Shown piece after piece: positions 38,316 through 46,968 of a DNA stretch of 64,000 nucleotides; within the stretch, counting starts at the first letter, position 1; each line of letters starts with the position of its first letter. The notes below the pieces were generated by a model. That model did not search any database. It worked only from the letters and a program-made list of their open reading frames with translations, and was not told where the DNA came from. A program made the translations under genes and the position numbers. The stretch is from positions 1,351,324 to 1,415,323 of the forward strand of contig NZ_JAHCDI010000004.1 in NCBI RefSeq assembly GCF_019697375.1, read 5' to 3'. The DNA is from Micromonospora tarapacensis. Lineage in GTDB: Bacteria > Actinomycetota > Actinomycetes > Mycobacteriales > Micromonosporaceae.

Positions 38316-41300
38316 GTGCGGACTTCGTTGCTCGATGCGCTGGCAGACCGGATCCTCATCGCCGACGGGGCGATGGGGACGATGCTCCAGGCCGCCGACC
38401 TGACCCTGGACGACTTCGACGACCTCGAGGGCTGCAACGAGATCCTCAACGTCACCCGGCCCGAGGTCGTCCGCGGGGTGCACGAGGCGTATCTCGCGGC
38501 GGGCTCGGACTGCGTCGAGACCAACACCTTCGGTGCGAACCTCGCGAACCTGGCCGAGTACGACATCCAGCACCGGATCCGGGAGCTGTCCGAGGCCGGC
38601 GCCCGGATCGCGCGGGAGGCGGCCGACGCGTACAGCACGCCGGAGCGCCCCCGGTTCGTGCTCGGCTCGATCGGTCCGGGCACGAAGCTGCCCACCCTCG
38701 GCCACGCCGCGTACGCCACGCTTCGGGACGCGTACCAGGAGAACGCCGCCGGCCTGATCGAGGGCGGCGCGGACGCGCTGATCATCGAGACCTGTCAGGA
38801 CCTGCTCCAGGTGAAGGCGGCGGTGGTCGGCTCGCACCGGGCGATGGCGGAGCTGGGCCGCAAGGTTCCGCTGATCTGCCACGTCACCGTGGAGACCACC
38901 GGCACGATGCTGCTGGGTAGCGAGATCGGGGCCGCGCTGACCGCGATCGAACCGCTCGGCGTCGACCTGATCGGGTTGAACTGCGCGACCGGGCCGGCGG
39001 AGATGAGCGAGCACCTGCGCTATCTCTCCCAGCACGCCCGGGTGCCGCTGTCGGTGATGCCGAACGCCGGCCTGCCGCAGCTCACCGCCGACGGTGCGGT
39101 CTACCCGTTGACCCCGGCGGAGTTGGCCGACGCGCTGGAGCGTTTCGTCACCGAGTACGGCGTCTCGCTGATCGGTGGCTGTTGCGGCACCACCCCGGAG
39201 CACATCGCGGTGCTCTCCGAACGGCTGCACGGCACCCGGCCGGGGCCGCGGGAGCCCCGCACCGACGCCGGTGTCTCGTCGATCTACCACCACGTGCCGT
39301 TCGCCCAGGACGCCAGCGTGCTGATGGTGGGGGAACGGACCAACGCCAACGGCTCCAAGGCGTTCCGGGACGCGATGCTCGCCGCCGACTGGCAGGCCTG
39401 CGTGGAGATCGCCCGCAGTCAGGCCCGGGATGGCTCGCACCTGCTGGACCTGTGCGTCGACTACGTCGGCCGCGACGGCACCACGGACATGCGCGAGCTG
39501 GCCGGCCGCTTCGCCACCGCCTCCACCCTGCCGATCATGCTCGACTCCACCGAGCCGGCGGTGATCGAGGCCGGGCTGGAGATGCTCGGCGGCCGGTGCG
39601 TGGTCAACTCGGTGAACTTCGAGGACGGCGACGGCCCCGACTCCCGCTACGCCCGGGTGATGCCGGTGGTCGCCGAGCACGGCGCCGCCGTGGTCGCGCT
39701 GCTCATCGACGAGGAGGGCCAGGCGCGTACGGCGGAGTGGAAGGTGCGCGTCGCCGAGCGGCTGATCGGCGACCTCACGGGCCGGTGGGGGCTGCGCCGG
39801 TCCGACATCCTCATCGACGCGCTGACGTTCCCGATCGCCACCGGGCAGGAGGAGACCCGCCGCGACGGCATCGAGACCATCGAGGCGATCCGGGAGATCG
39901 CCCGCCGCTGGCCGGGGGTGAACTTCACGGCCGGCATCTCGAACGTCTCGTTCGGGCTGAACCCGGCGGCCCGGCAGGTGCTCAACTCGGTCTTCCTGAA
40001 CGAGTGCGTGCAGGCCGGGCTGACCTCGGCGATCGTGCACGCCAGCAAGATCCTGCCGATGTCCAAGATCCCCGACGAGCAGCGCACGGTCGCCCTCGAC
40101 CTGATCTACGACCGCCGCAGCGAGGGCTATGACCCGGTGCAGCGGTTCATCCAGGTCTTCGAGGGCGTCGACGCCGCCTCGGCACGGGCCACCCGGGCCG
40201 AGGAGCTGGCCGCGCTGCCGCTGCACGAGCGGCTCAAGAGGCGGATCATCGACGGCGAGCGCAACGGCCTGGAGGCCGACCTGGAGGCGGCGATGGCCGC
40301 CGGCACGGCACCGCTGGCGATCATCAACGACATCCTGCTGGACGGCATGAAGGTCGTCGGCGAGTTGTTCGGCTCCGGGCAGATGCAGCTGCCGTTCGTG
40401 CTCCAGTCCGCCGAGGTGATGAAGACCGCGGTGGCATACCTCGAACCGCACATGGAGAAGGCCGACGACGGTGGCAAGGGCCGCATCGTTCTTGCCACGG
40501 TCAAGGGCGACGTGCACGACATCGGCAAGAACCTGGTCGACATCATCCTGTCGAACAACGGCTACGAGGTGGTGAACATCGGCATCAAGCAGCCGATCTC
40601 CGCCATCCTCGACGCGGCCGAGCAGCACCGCGCCGACGCGATCGGCATGTCCGGCCTGCTGGTCAAGAGCACGGTCATCATGAAGGAGAACCTCGCCGAG
40701 ATGGCCACCCGGGGGGTCGCGGAACGCTGGCCGGTCCTGCTCGGCGGCGCGGCGCTGACCCGGGCGTACGTCGAGGACGACCTGCGGTCGGTCTTTCCCG
40801 GCCAGGTGCACTACGCCCGTGACGCCTTCGAGGGGCTGTCCCTGATGGACCGGGTGATGACCGCCAAGCGCGGCGGCGCCCCGGTGGTCGACGCCGAGCG
40901 GGAGACGGCCCTGGCGGCGCGGCGGGCCCGCCGGGAGCGGCAGCGCGCCGTGGTGGCCGAGTCACTGCCGGAGTTGCACGACGCCTCGGTGCGCTCCGAC
41001 GTGGCCGTCGACGTGCCGGTGCCGACCGCGCCGTTCCTCGGCACCCGGGTCATCAAGGGGGTGCCGCTGGCGGACTACGCGGCGCTGCTGGACGAGCGGG
41101 CCACCTTCATGGGCCAGTGGGGGCTGCGCGGCGCGCGCGGCGGCAAGGGCCCGTCCTACGAGGAGCTGGTGGAGACCGAGGGCCGGCCCAGGCTGCGCTA
41201 CTGGCTGGACCGGCTGATCTCCGACCAGGTGCTGGAGGCGGCCGTCGTGTACGGCTACTACCCCGCGTACGCCGAGGGCAACGACCTGGTGCTGCTGGAC

Positions 41301-41831
41301 GAGAACGGCCACGCCGAGCGGGCTCGGTTCTCCTTCCCCCGGCAGCGGCAGGAGCGGCGGCTGTGCCTGGCCGACTTCTTCCGCCCGCGCGGCGAGGAGC
41401 TGGACGTGGTCGCGTTGCAGCTGGTCACCGTCGGCCAGCCGGTCAGCGAGTACGCGGCCAAGCTGTTCGCCCGCAACGAGTACCGCGACTACCTGGAGGT
41501 GCACGGGTTGTCCGTGCAGCTCACCGAGGCCCTCGCCGAGTACTGGCACAAGCGCGTCCGGGCCGAGCTGACCCTGCCCGACGGCCGTACCGTCGCCGAC
41601 GACGATCCGACGGACCTGGCCGGCCTGCTGCGCACCGACTACCGGGGCTGCCGGTACGCGTTCGGCTACCCGGCCTGCCCGGACCTGGAGGACCGGGCGA
41701 AGATCGTGGAGCTGCTCGGCGCCGAGCGGATCGGCGTGCAGCTGTCGGAGGAGTTCCAGCTCATGCCCGAGCAGGCCACCGACGCCATCGTCGTCCACCA
41801 CCCCGAGGCGAGCTACTTCAACGCCAAATAG
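38316..41831 (+). CDS. metH: Methionine synthase (cobalamin-dependent)
   Basis: This 1171-residue cytosolic enzyme methylates homocysteine from methyltetrahydrofolate through cobalamin. Domains in order: homocysteine-binding (DGAMGTMLQAADLTLDDFDD; zinc thiols in GLNCATGPAEM and IGGCCGTTPEH); pterin-binding (MVGERTNANGSKAFRD, then LDLCVDYVGRDGTTDM); cap and B12-binding (GDVHDIGKNLVDIILSNNGY with the DxHxxG cobalt His); C-terminal reactivation domain (ADFFRPRGEELDVVALQLVTVG, then YRGCRYAFGYPACPDLEDR). Start is GTG. I see no cobalamin riboswitch upstream. Its stop codon lies inside the 23-nt att repeat, so the gene is kept whole by the inserted element. Confidence 0.97.
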   Translation: MRTSLLDALADRILIADGAMGTMLQAADLTLDDFDDLEGCNEILNVTRPEVVRGVHEAYLAAGSDCVETNTFGANLANLAEYDIQHRIRELSEAGARIAREAADAYSTPERPRFVLGSIGPGTKLPTLGHAAYATLRDAYQENAAGLIEGGADALIIETCQDLLQVKAAVVGSHRAMAELGRKVPLICHVTVETTGTMLLGSEIGAALTAIEPLGVDLIGLNCATGPAEMSEHLRYLSQHARVPLSVMPNAGLPQLTADGAVYPLTPAELADALERFVTEYGVSLIGGCCGTTPEHIAVLSERLHGTRPGPREPRTDAGVSSIYHHVPFAQDASVLMVGERTNANGSKAFRDAMLAADWQACVEIARSQARDGSHLLDLCVDYVGRDGTTDMRELAGRFATASTLPIMLDSTEPAVIEAGLEMLGGRCVVNSVNFEDGDGPDSRYARVMPVVAEHGAAVVALLIDEEGQARTAEWKVRVAERLIGDLTGRWGLRRSDILIDALTFPIATGQEETRRDGIETIEAIREIARRWPGVNFTAGISNVSFGLNPAARQVLNSVFLNECVQAGLTSAIVHASKILPMSKIPDEQRTVALDLIYDRRSEGYDPVQRFIQVFEGVDAASARATRAEELAALPLHERLKRRIIDGERNGLEADLEAAMAAGTAPLAIINDILLDGMKVVGELFGSGQMQLPFVLQSAEVMKTAVAYLEPHMEKADDGGKGRIVLATVKGDVHDIGKNLVDIILSNNGYEVVNIGIKQPISAILDAAEQHRADAIGMSGLLVKSTVIMKENLAEMATRGVAERWPVLLGGAALTRAYVEDDLRSVFPGQVHYARDAFEGLSLMDRVMTAKRGGAPVVDAERETALAARRARRERQRAVVAESLPELHDASVRSDVAVDVPVPTAPFLGTRVIKGVPLADYAALLDERATFMGQWGLRGARGGKGPSYEELVETEGRPRLRYWLDRLISDQVLEAAVVYGYYPAYAEGNDLVLLDENGHAERARFSFPRQRQERRLCLADFFRPRGEELDVVALQLVTVGQPVSEYAAKLFARNEYRDYLEVHGLSVQLTEALAEYWHKRVRAELTLPDGRTVADDDPTDLAGLLRTDYRGCRYAFGYPACPDLEDRAKIVELLGAERIGVQLSEEFQLMPEQATDAIVVHHPEASYFNAK

Positions 41832-41841
41832 ACGGTGGAGG
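41819..41841 (+). repeat. att-type direct repeat, left copy (metH 3' end)
   Basis: This 23-nt sequence starts CAACGCCAAATAG and is repeated exactly at 48765-48787. It contains the last metH codons and stop, so integration rebuilds the gene end. Weaker homology continues for about 40 bases into the integrase 3' end. Confidence 0.8.
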
Positions 41842-41874
41842 CCGGGAAGCCGGTCTGAGCTGGGCAAACATAGA

Positions 41875-42934
41875 TTACGCATCCTTCGCGGGTCGCAAGC
41901 GGGGCACATTGCGCCGGAACGCGGCGTCGATCGCGCTCCGCGCCCGGTCGTCGTCGTCCGGCCACAGGTGGGCGTACTTCTTGAGCGTCTGAGACGGGTC
42001 GGCGTGTCCGAGCATCTTCGCGACCAACTTCGGACTGTGCCCGTCGCGGATCAGCAGCGAGGCGTAGAGGTGCCGGAGGTCGTGCATCGTCGCCTCTGGC
42101 AGGCCGACCGCCTGCCGGGCCGGCGCCCACACCTCGATGTTGAACGTGCTGCGGTGCAGCGGTTGCCCGTCGTCGACGAAGATGAACCGAGCCTTGCGCA
42201 GCATCACCGCCCCGCCGGTGGTCGGCTGGACCTGCTGGTCCACGACCAGTTCCTTGCGGAGAAAGGTCGACCTTCGGCACCTCCAGGCCGAAGATTCCGC
42301 CCTGCCGTAGGCCGGTGACCGCGTCCGCCTGATGAGGCGGCGATACCGGGTCGGCACTGCGGCGGCGAGCGCGTCGACCTGATCCAGCAGCAGCGGCACC
42401 ACCTCATCGTGCGGCAGCTCGGGCAGCCTGATGCCGTCGCACGGTTCGTGGCCGATTATCCGGTCCCTCCCTGCCGCGCCGAAGATCGCGCGGACGGTCG
42501 CCCACGCTGGGCGCACCGAGGACGGAGCCAGGTCGAGGCCGGGCACGAACGCCTGCAACTCGCTGAGCCGGATTGCGGCCATCGGCCGGTCACCGAGGTG
42601 CGGGTAGACGTGCCGGTGAAGCGGCGACTTGGTCCGCATGGCGGTGTTCGGCCGGTGGACCTGGGCCGCCCCGCCACGCCTCGGCGTAGGAGCGGAACGT
42701 GACCTTGCCGGCCTTCGGGTCGATGTAGCTGCCGGTGTTGAGGCTGTGCTCGACCTCGACCTCGACCTCGACCTCGACCTCGGCGCGGTAGCGGTCGGCA
42801 TCAACCTTCCGGGTGAACGACTTTTGCGCTGCTTGCCGCTTCGTCGCGCCACCGGCAGACGTAGCCGGGCCGGGCCGGAACCCGACCACCGGCCAGCCCA
42901 CCACGCCGACCGCGGCTGCGGATGTGACGCCCAT
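41875..42934 (-). pseudogene. Tyrosine recombinase (phage-type integrase), three frame breaks
   Basis: The N-terminal part has ATKRQAAQKSFTRKVDADRYRAE and GKVTFRSYAEAW, the arm/core-binding domain. The catalytic part has LRQGGIFGLEVPKVD (out of frame as given), then HDLRHLYASLLI, LVAKMLGHADPSQTLKKYAHLW with R, HxxR, GH and the Tyr nucleophile. Frames shift near 42671 (one extra base), 42325 (one missing) and 42266 (one extra). Repaired length is about 352 residues, normal for the family. The integrase probably recombines the metH-end att site. A Glu-Val run near residue 55 comes from a 6-bp tandem repeat. Confidence 0.8.
42749..42782. repeat. 6-bp microsatellite (CTCGAC) inside the integrase gene
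   Basis: Five full CTCGAC units plus four bases encode an EVEVEVEVEVE run near the integrase N-terminus. Length changes here keep frame and would only alter a charged helix. Confidence 0.85.
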
Positions 42935-42972
42935 CCGGCGGGTACCGTCGACTGCGGACGGCCCGCGGGTTG

Positions 42973-43004
42973 TAGCGGTCGGCGGGCCGCCACCCAGACC
43001 GCTA
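42973..43004. promoter_or_regulatory. Paired half-sites TAGCGGTC...GACCGCTA between int and XRE genes
   Basis: Inverted 8-bp half-sites (42973-42980 and 42997-43004) lie in the 84-bp divergent promoter region of the integrase and regulator genes. The same layout, with one mismatch, recurs before the second element's regulator (49341-49373). It is probably the operator of the element's XRE regulator. Confidence 0.6.
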
Positions 43005-43018
43005 CCTGGGAGACGATC

Positions 43019-44238
43019 ATGGAGCCCACGATCGGCGAGCACCTCGCCCGCATCCGCCGCCAGTCGACACTCACCCAAGAGCAGCTCGCCGAGCGGGCCG
43101 GGGTGTCCGTGGAGACGATCCGCAAGCTGGAGAGCGGGGCGCGCGCCTCCGCCCGCATGGCCACCCTGCACGCGCTCGCTCGCGCCCTGGACGTGCCCAC
43201 CACCGCACTGCTCGGCGACACCTCGCAGGCCGCCGCCCGCCGCGAGCCCCACCACCGGCCGTTGTCCCTGGCGGAACTTCGTCGAGCCTTTACCCCCGCC
43301 CGCGGTCTGGGTGGCCCGATCGCCGCAGCGCGGGACGGGCTGCCGTCAACCGTGGATGCTGTGCGGGTGCGGCTGCGTGACGCTGATGCGGCGTATCACC
43401 GCGGCGACTACGCGGCGGCCCTGGTGGCGCTGCCCCGCCTGCTCGACGACGCCCGGCACACCGCCGAGGCCGCCGGTGCGCACGCCTACGCGACGCTCGC
43501 GCAGGCCCGTTACCTGGCCGGTGAGCTACTGATCCAGCTGCGCGCCGCAGACCTGGCGTACGCGGCCGTGGTGGCGGCCCTGGACGCCGCTGAGGCGGCC
43601 GGGGACCCGGTGCTGGGTGCGTCGACGGTCAAGGGTTCGTCGTGGCTGCTGCTGCGGCAGGGACGGCTGGCTGAGGCCGAGCAGGTGGCCATCGCCACCG
43701 CCGACGCCGTAGAGCCACGGCTACGGCGGGCCGACCCGGCGGAACTGGCGGTGTGGGGTGGCTGCTGCTGGCCGCTGCGGCGGCTGCCGCCCGGGACAAC
43801 CGGCCGGACGACGCGGCGGCGCTGCTGGACTCGGCGGCAGCTGCGGCGGCCCGGCTCGCGGACCGGCCGGTGGGTGGCGGGCACCTGGCGATCCTCGGCG
43901 GGTTCCGGACGGCCCGGGTGGACATGATGCGGGTGGAGGCGGCGGCCGTGGCCGGTGATCCGGGCCGGGTGCTCCATCTGGCCGAGCGGGTGCCGGCCGG
44001 GGAGACGGTGGCCACGTCGTGGCAGCGTCACCGTCTGGACGTGGCGTGGGCGCACGCCGAACGACGCCGGTACGCCGACGCGACCGGGGTGCTGCTTGAC
44101 CTCCGGGACCGGGCGCCGGCGTGGTTGCGGCACCAGCGGTACGCGCGGGACATCGTGCGGCAGATCGCCGCTGGTCGTCGGCGCGCGATGTCGGCGGAGT
44201 TGGCGGACCTGGCGACCTTGGTCGGCTACGCGTCCTGA
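43019..44238 (+). CDS. XRE-family regulator with TPR-like region, one frame break
   Basis: Residues 1-70 are a helix-turn-helix (IGEHLARIRRQSTLTQEQLAERAGVSVETIRKLESG). The remaining ~330 residues are Ala/Leu-rich helical repeats like TPRs (ALVALPRLLDDARHTAEAAG, LRQGRLAEAEQVAIATADAV, LLDLRDRAPAWLRHQRYA). Such proteins are common element-borne regulators in Micromonosporaceae. The frame breaks in GGGG at 43755-43758. One added base gives 406 residues running to the stop at 44238. It is divergent from the integrase, with the paired half-sites between them. Confidence 0.82.
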
Positions 44239-44240
44239 CC

Positions 44241-44255
44241 GGTACATCATGTACC
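44241..44255. promoter_or_regulatory. Palindrome GGTACAT-C-ATGTACC
   Basis: A perfect 7-1-7 inverted repeat begins two bases after the XRE regulator stop codon and lies ahead of the small plus-strand genes. It is either an operator or an RNA hairpin; the lack of G+C-rich arms argues for a protein site. Confidence 0.4.
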
Positions 44256-44448
44256 AGTTGGGCCGCTGACCTGTGCTTCTAGTCATCGACGTCCCTGGTT
44301 GAAGTGCTGTCCAGCAGGGACGGTGGACAGGAGAGGCCGGCGTGGTCCCCCTGCGTCAGGCCCTCTGCGGCGGCGGCGGTGTCCATCGCGTCCCACCAGG
44401 TGCGGGGAACCCGCCGCCGCCTTCCGGACTCCGGCGGAGGTGGCGGCG

Positions 44449-44598
44449 GTGCGTACGTGGAACAGGTTTCGGCGGTGGCTGCGGCGGCGTACCGTCCCGC
44501 CGGTCGGCACCGGGCAACGGTCGCAGAGCGTCGAGCAGCAAGCGGCCCGGCAACGTCTGCTCGACCAGGCCCGCCGTAACGCCCGGTGGCCGGCATGA
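44449..44598 (+). CDS. Small basic protein of the element
   Basis: This is a 49-residue, Arg-rich protein (VRTWNRFRRWLRRRTVPP onward, ending LDQARRNARWPA) from a GTG with GGAGG nine bases upstream. Its TGA overlaps the ATG of the next gene (ATGA), which supports real translation. It could bind nucleic acid, but nothing specific is visible. The ~200 bases before it, back to the regulator, hold no convincing gene. Confidence 0.55.
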   Translation: MRTWNRFRRWLRRRTVPPVGTGQRSQSVEQQAARQRLLDQARRNARWPA

Positions 44599-44924
44599 CC
44601 GGGCGGTCGGTGTCGTACCGGGCGGCGATGGCCACTGAGGCGGTCAGGATCGGCCGTGCCGTCGACGCCCTACCCGCACGCCTGGGCGACCAGCACGTGC
44701 CGCTACGGCCCGCCTGGACGTGCGGCAGCTGCGAGCCGGACACACCCTGGCCGTGCGCCCCGGCGCGGGTACGGCTCGGCGAGCACTACGGCCGGGACCG
44801 GGTGGCCCTGTCGATGTTCGTGGGCGCGTTGTTGACGGCCGCCCTGGACGACCTACCGGCCGCCGACCCGGGCCGGCTCACCGTCAGGTTCACGGCCTGG
44901 ACGCGGTGCGCCTGCAAGCAGTAG
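44595..44924 (+). CDS. Conserved element-borne protein with Cys-rich centre
   Basis: This 109-residue protein reads SYRAAMATEAVRIGRAVDAL, then a Cys-rich stretch WTCGSCEPDTPWPC, then LSMFVGALLTAALDDLP and a last Cys pair (RCACKQ). The Cys residues could bind zinc. A truncated homologue lies in the second element (50512-50631), so the gene belongs to the element family. It is coupled to the basic protein and followed at once by a perfect 16-bp hairpin. Confidence 0.68.
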   Translation: MTGRSVSYRAAMATEAVRIGRAVDALPARLGDQHVPLRPAWTCGSCEPDTPWPCAPARVRLGEHYGRDRVALSMFVGALLTAALDDLPAADPGRLTVRFTAWTRCACKQ

Positions 44925-44957
44925 CCCTGCCGGTGGCAAGCCCGGCAGGGCTACTGC
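44918..44957 (+). terminator. Perfect 16-bp hairpin terminator
   Basis: Arms GCAGTAGCCCTGCCGG and CCGGCAGGGCTACTGC flank an 8-base loop. The TAG stop codon of the Cys-rich gene lies inside the left arm. Confidence 0.8.
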
Positions 44958-45316
44958 ATCCGGCACGCCGGGACCCACCGGGGGGTGTCTACTCGGCATC
45001 CCCTCGCGCGCGGGGAGCGCTCAATCCTTCGGGCGAGCCGGATGGGCGTGGGTGTGGGTGCCGGCAGGATGATGCCAGTACACCCCTCTCTGACGGGTCC
45101 AGGCGGGACACGGCGTCGGTCAGCAGGTCGGACCGTAGGCGTTCGCCTTCGGGGCACCGGCCTTGAGCCGCTGCATGATCTGGTTTTCGGGACGGCACCG
45201 TGCCCTGCTCGTCGGCCAGGGCGCGGGCCGTTGGCAGCAACTCGTCTCCGACAGCTTCGACAGGGTTCTAGCCGCCTCGAAGTTTGAGCCGTGCGGTGAG
45301 GTGGCAGCCTAGGACC
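44958..45316. other. Non-coding gap with a lone CRISPR-repeat-like hairpin
   Basis: This is about 360 bases between the Cys-rich gene and the Nudix gene. At 44994-45022 lies a 29-nt palindromic sequence (core CATCCCC...GCGGGGAGC) resembling a type I-E actinobacterial repeat. There is only one copy and no spacer array. The remainder shows no gene; the end holds the Nudix promoter area. Confidence 0.4.
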
Positions 45317-45787
45317 ATGGCGAGGACCGAGCACTACCACGACCCGAGCGCACCGAAGGCCAACAGCATCGTCGTGGCCGTATCCGTCTTCGTCCGAGAC
45401 GAGCAGGGCCGGGTGCTGCTCATCCAGCGCACGGACAACGGTCTGTGGTCCCTGCCCGGTGGCGGTCAGGAGATCGGCGAGTCGGTCGCGGAGACGGCGG
45501 TCCGGGAGACCTACGAGGAGACCGGCGTCCAGGTCGAGGTGACCGGAATCGTTGGCGTCTACTCAGACCCGGGCCATGTCGTCGGGTACTCAGACGGCGA
45601 GGTCCGACAGCAGTTCTCCCTCTGCTTCCGGGCTGTTCCCGTCAGCGGCACACCGACCCCGAGCGACGAGTCAAGCGCTGTCCGGTGGGTGGCCCGCGAC
45701 GAGCTGGCCGCGCTCGATATCCACCCGTCAACCATGCTCCGCATCACCCACGGGTACGAGGAACGCGCAACGCCCTACATCGGCTGA
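45317..45787 (+). CDS. Nudix hydrolase
   Basis: This 156-residue hydrolase acts on a nucleoside diphosphate linked to some group X. The full Nudix box is present, from GGGQEIGESVAETAV to RETYEETGVQVEV, with the Glu metal ligands of REx2EE. The domain is preceded by VAVSVFVRDEQGRVLLIQRTD. Nudix genes are frequent cargo or control genes of actinomycete integrative elements, which fits the position. The ATG at 45317 was chosen over an upstream in-frame GTG in the leader. Its 3' end overlaps the convergent HD gene by 13 bases. Confidence 0.9.
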   Translation: MARTEHYHDPSAPKANSIVVAVSVFVRDEQGRVLLIQRTDNGLWSLPGGGQEIGESVAETAVRETYEETGVQVEVTGIVGVYSDPGHVVGYSDGEVRQQFSLCFRAVPVSGTPTPSDESSAVRWVARDELAALDIHPSTMLRITHGYEERATPYIG

Positions 45788-46341
45788 GGGACGCTGCCGA
45801 CGAGCCGGCGCTGAGTCCGCTGCACAGCGGCGACCATCTCCGGTTCCGCCCGGCCGATGAACCGGGTCACCAGGTGCTCCGGCCCGTACCGCGACCGGAT
45901 CTCCGCCAGCCGTTCCAGAACCTCGAAGTCCTGCCCGTCAGGGCCGGTCGTCATATCCGAGAAGCAGAGGGCGTCAGTCACCGCAGTTTTCTCCCGAGGG
46001 AACTCGGCGGCCAGGACCTCACCGAGCCCACGTTCCTCGGCTTCCAACCAGGCGCAGGAGTGGTGAGCCACCAGAGCGGCGATCCGCTCGTCGTGCTTCT
46101 GGCGTCGCAGCCAGCGGCCACCATCCAGGGAGTGAAAGCCGGTGTCGACCAGGTCGGGACTGTAGCCCACGTCATGCATCCACGCCGACGCCACAAGAAC
46201 CTCACGGTCCTCGATCGGCACCGCCGCGCTGATCCGGTCCGCCTTGGCGGCGACCGCCTGGACGTGACTCCAACGGCGGGGCAACGGTGTCTCAAGTAGG
46301 TGCCGCGCAACTTCCCGAGCGGCATCGACGAGGGCAGCCAT
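45775..46341 (-). CDS. HD-domain phosphohydrolase
   Basis: This 188-residue protein has the HD metal-binding pattern: RWSHVQAVAAKAD (first His), ASAWMHDVGYSPDLVDTGFH (HD pair), ALVAHHSCAW (His pair) and TDALCFSDMTTGPDG (last Asp). It probably hydrolyses a nucleotide or cyclic nucleotide. The ATG at 46341 (MAALVDAAREVARHLL) is the sensible start; a longer frame is Pro/Arg-rich junk. The convergent overlap with the Nudix gene suggests the pair moved together. Confidence 0.85.
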   Translation of the reverse strand: MAALVDAAREVARHLLETPLPRRWSHVQAVAAKADRISAAVPIEDREVLVASAWMHDVGYSPDLVDTGFHSLDGGRWLRRQKHDERIAALVAHHSCAWLEAEERGLGEVLAAEFPREKTAVTDALCFSDMTTGPDGQDFEVLERLAEIRSRYGPEHLVTRFIGRAEPEMVAAVQRTQRRLVGSVPQPM

Positions 46342-46968
46342 GCCGCCCAGGGTACGGAGCACACTCGGTCCGCACCATCCCGTGTCCGTTGGCCGACGAG
46401 ACGAGGCCGGCCGGCTGCCGGCGACGTGGTTCAAAGTTTCTGTACGTCTTCAAGGCGGCCCGCAACGGGCCGCACGCGCCGCCGCCTGGGCGAGCGTCCG
46501 TCGCTCCGCTGGCGCTCCGACTCCGGCCACGCAACACGCCCGGCGGCTGGCGCGGAAGCGGGTAGCCCATAGGGCCGCCGCAGAACGACAGGTGGCGTTG
46601 ACCGGGTGGTGGTGGGCCGGCAGCCGGCCGGGCCGCGCGGCCACGAGCCCGCGCGGCGTAGGGAGCGCACACCGGGCGCGTCGGCGAGTTGGCGGCGGTC
46701 GCGGGGTTGCGGCTACTGCGCCTCCGGCGGGGGGCGCTCCGGCTCCAGGATGGCTGGGACTCCGTCGGCGGGTCGCGGTCCGTGGGTAGTTGCGGTAGGC
46801 CATCCCGCCTGCCCTCGACCCGGGCGAGCCGAGCAGACAACCGCCCGACCCGCCAGCGCCCGACCGGGCGTCAAGGCCGCCTTGACGTGGCGGGCCGGGC
46901 GGAGGCCCGCTCCCCAGCAGGGCGGGTCGAAGGCAAACGGGATGGCGAGTAGCCCGCTCGGGGGTGTT
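46342..46968. other. Gene-free G+C-rich gap with strong palindromes
   Basis: About 625 bases with no credible ORF on either strand. It contains the hairpins GCGGCCCG-CAA-CGGGCCGC (46455-46473) and CGTCAAGG-CCG-CCTTGACG (46869-46887), plus dense GC-rich dyads. The right part would include the 3' end region of the nuclease gene. It could be a relic of a replication or transfer origin, or of a lost gene; I see no iteron array or known oriT. Confidence 0.45.

Noticed and set aside
38109..40811. A 900-codon antisense frame opposite metH
   Set aside because: Composition is His/Arg/Gln-rich with no fold signature. metH on the plus strand is complete.
44994..45022. CRISPR array
   Set aside because: Only one repeat-like unit was found, with no second copy at spacer distance and no cas gene in the window.
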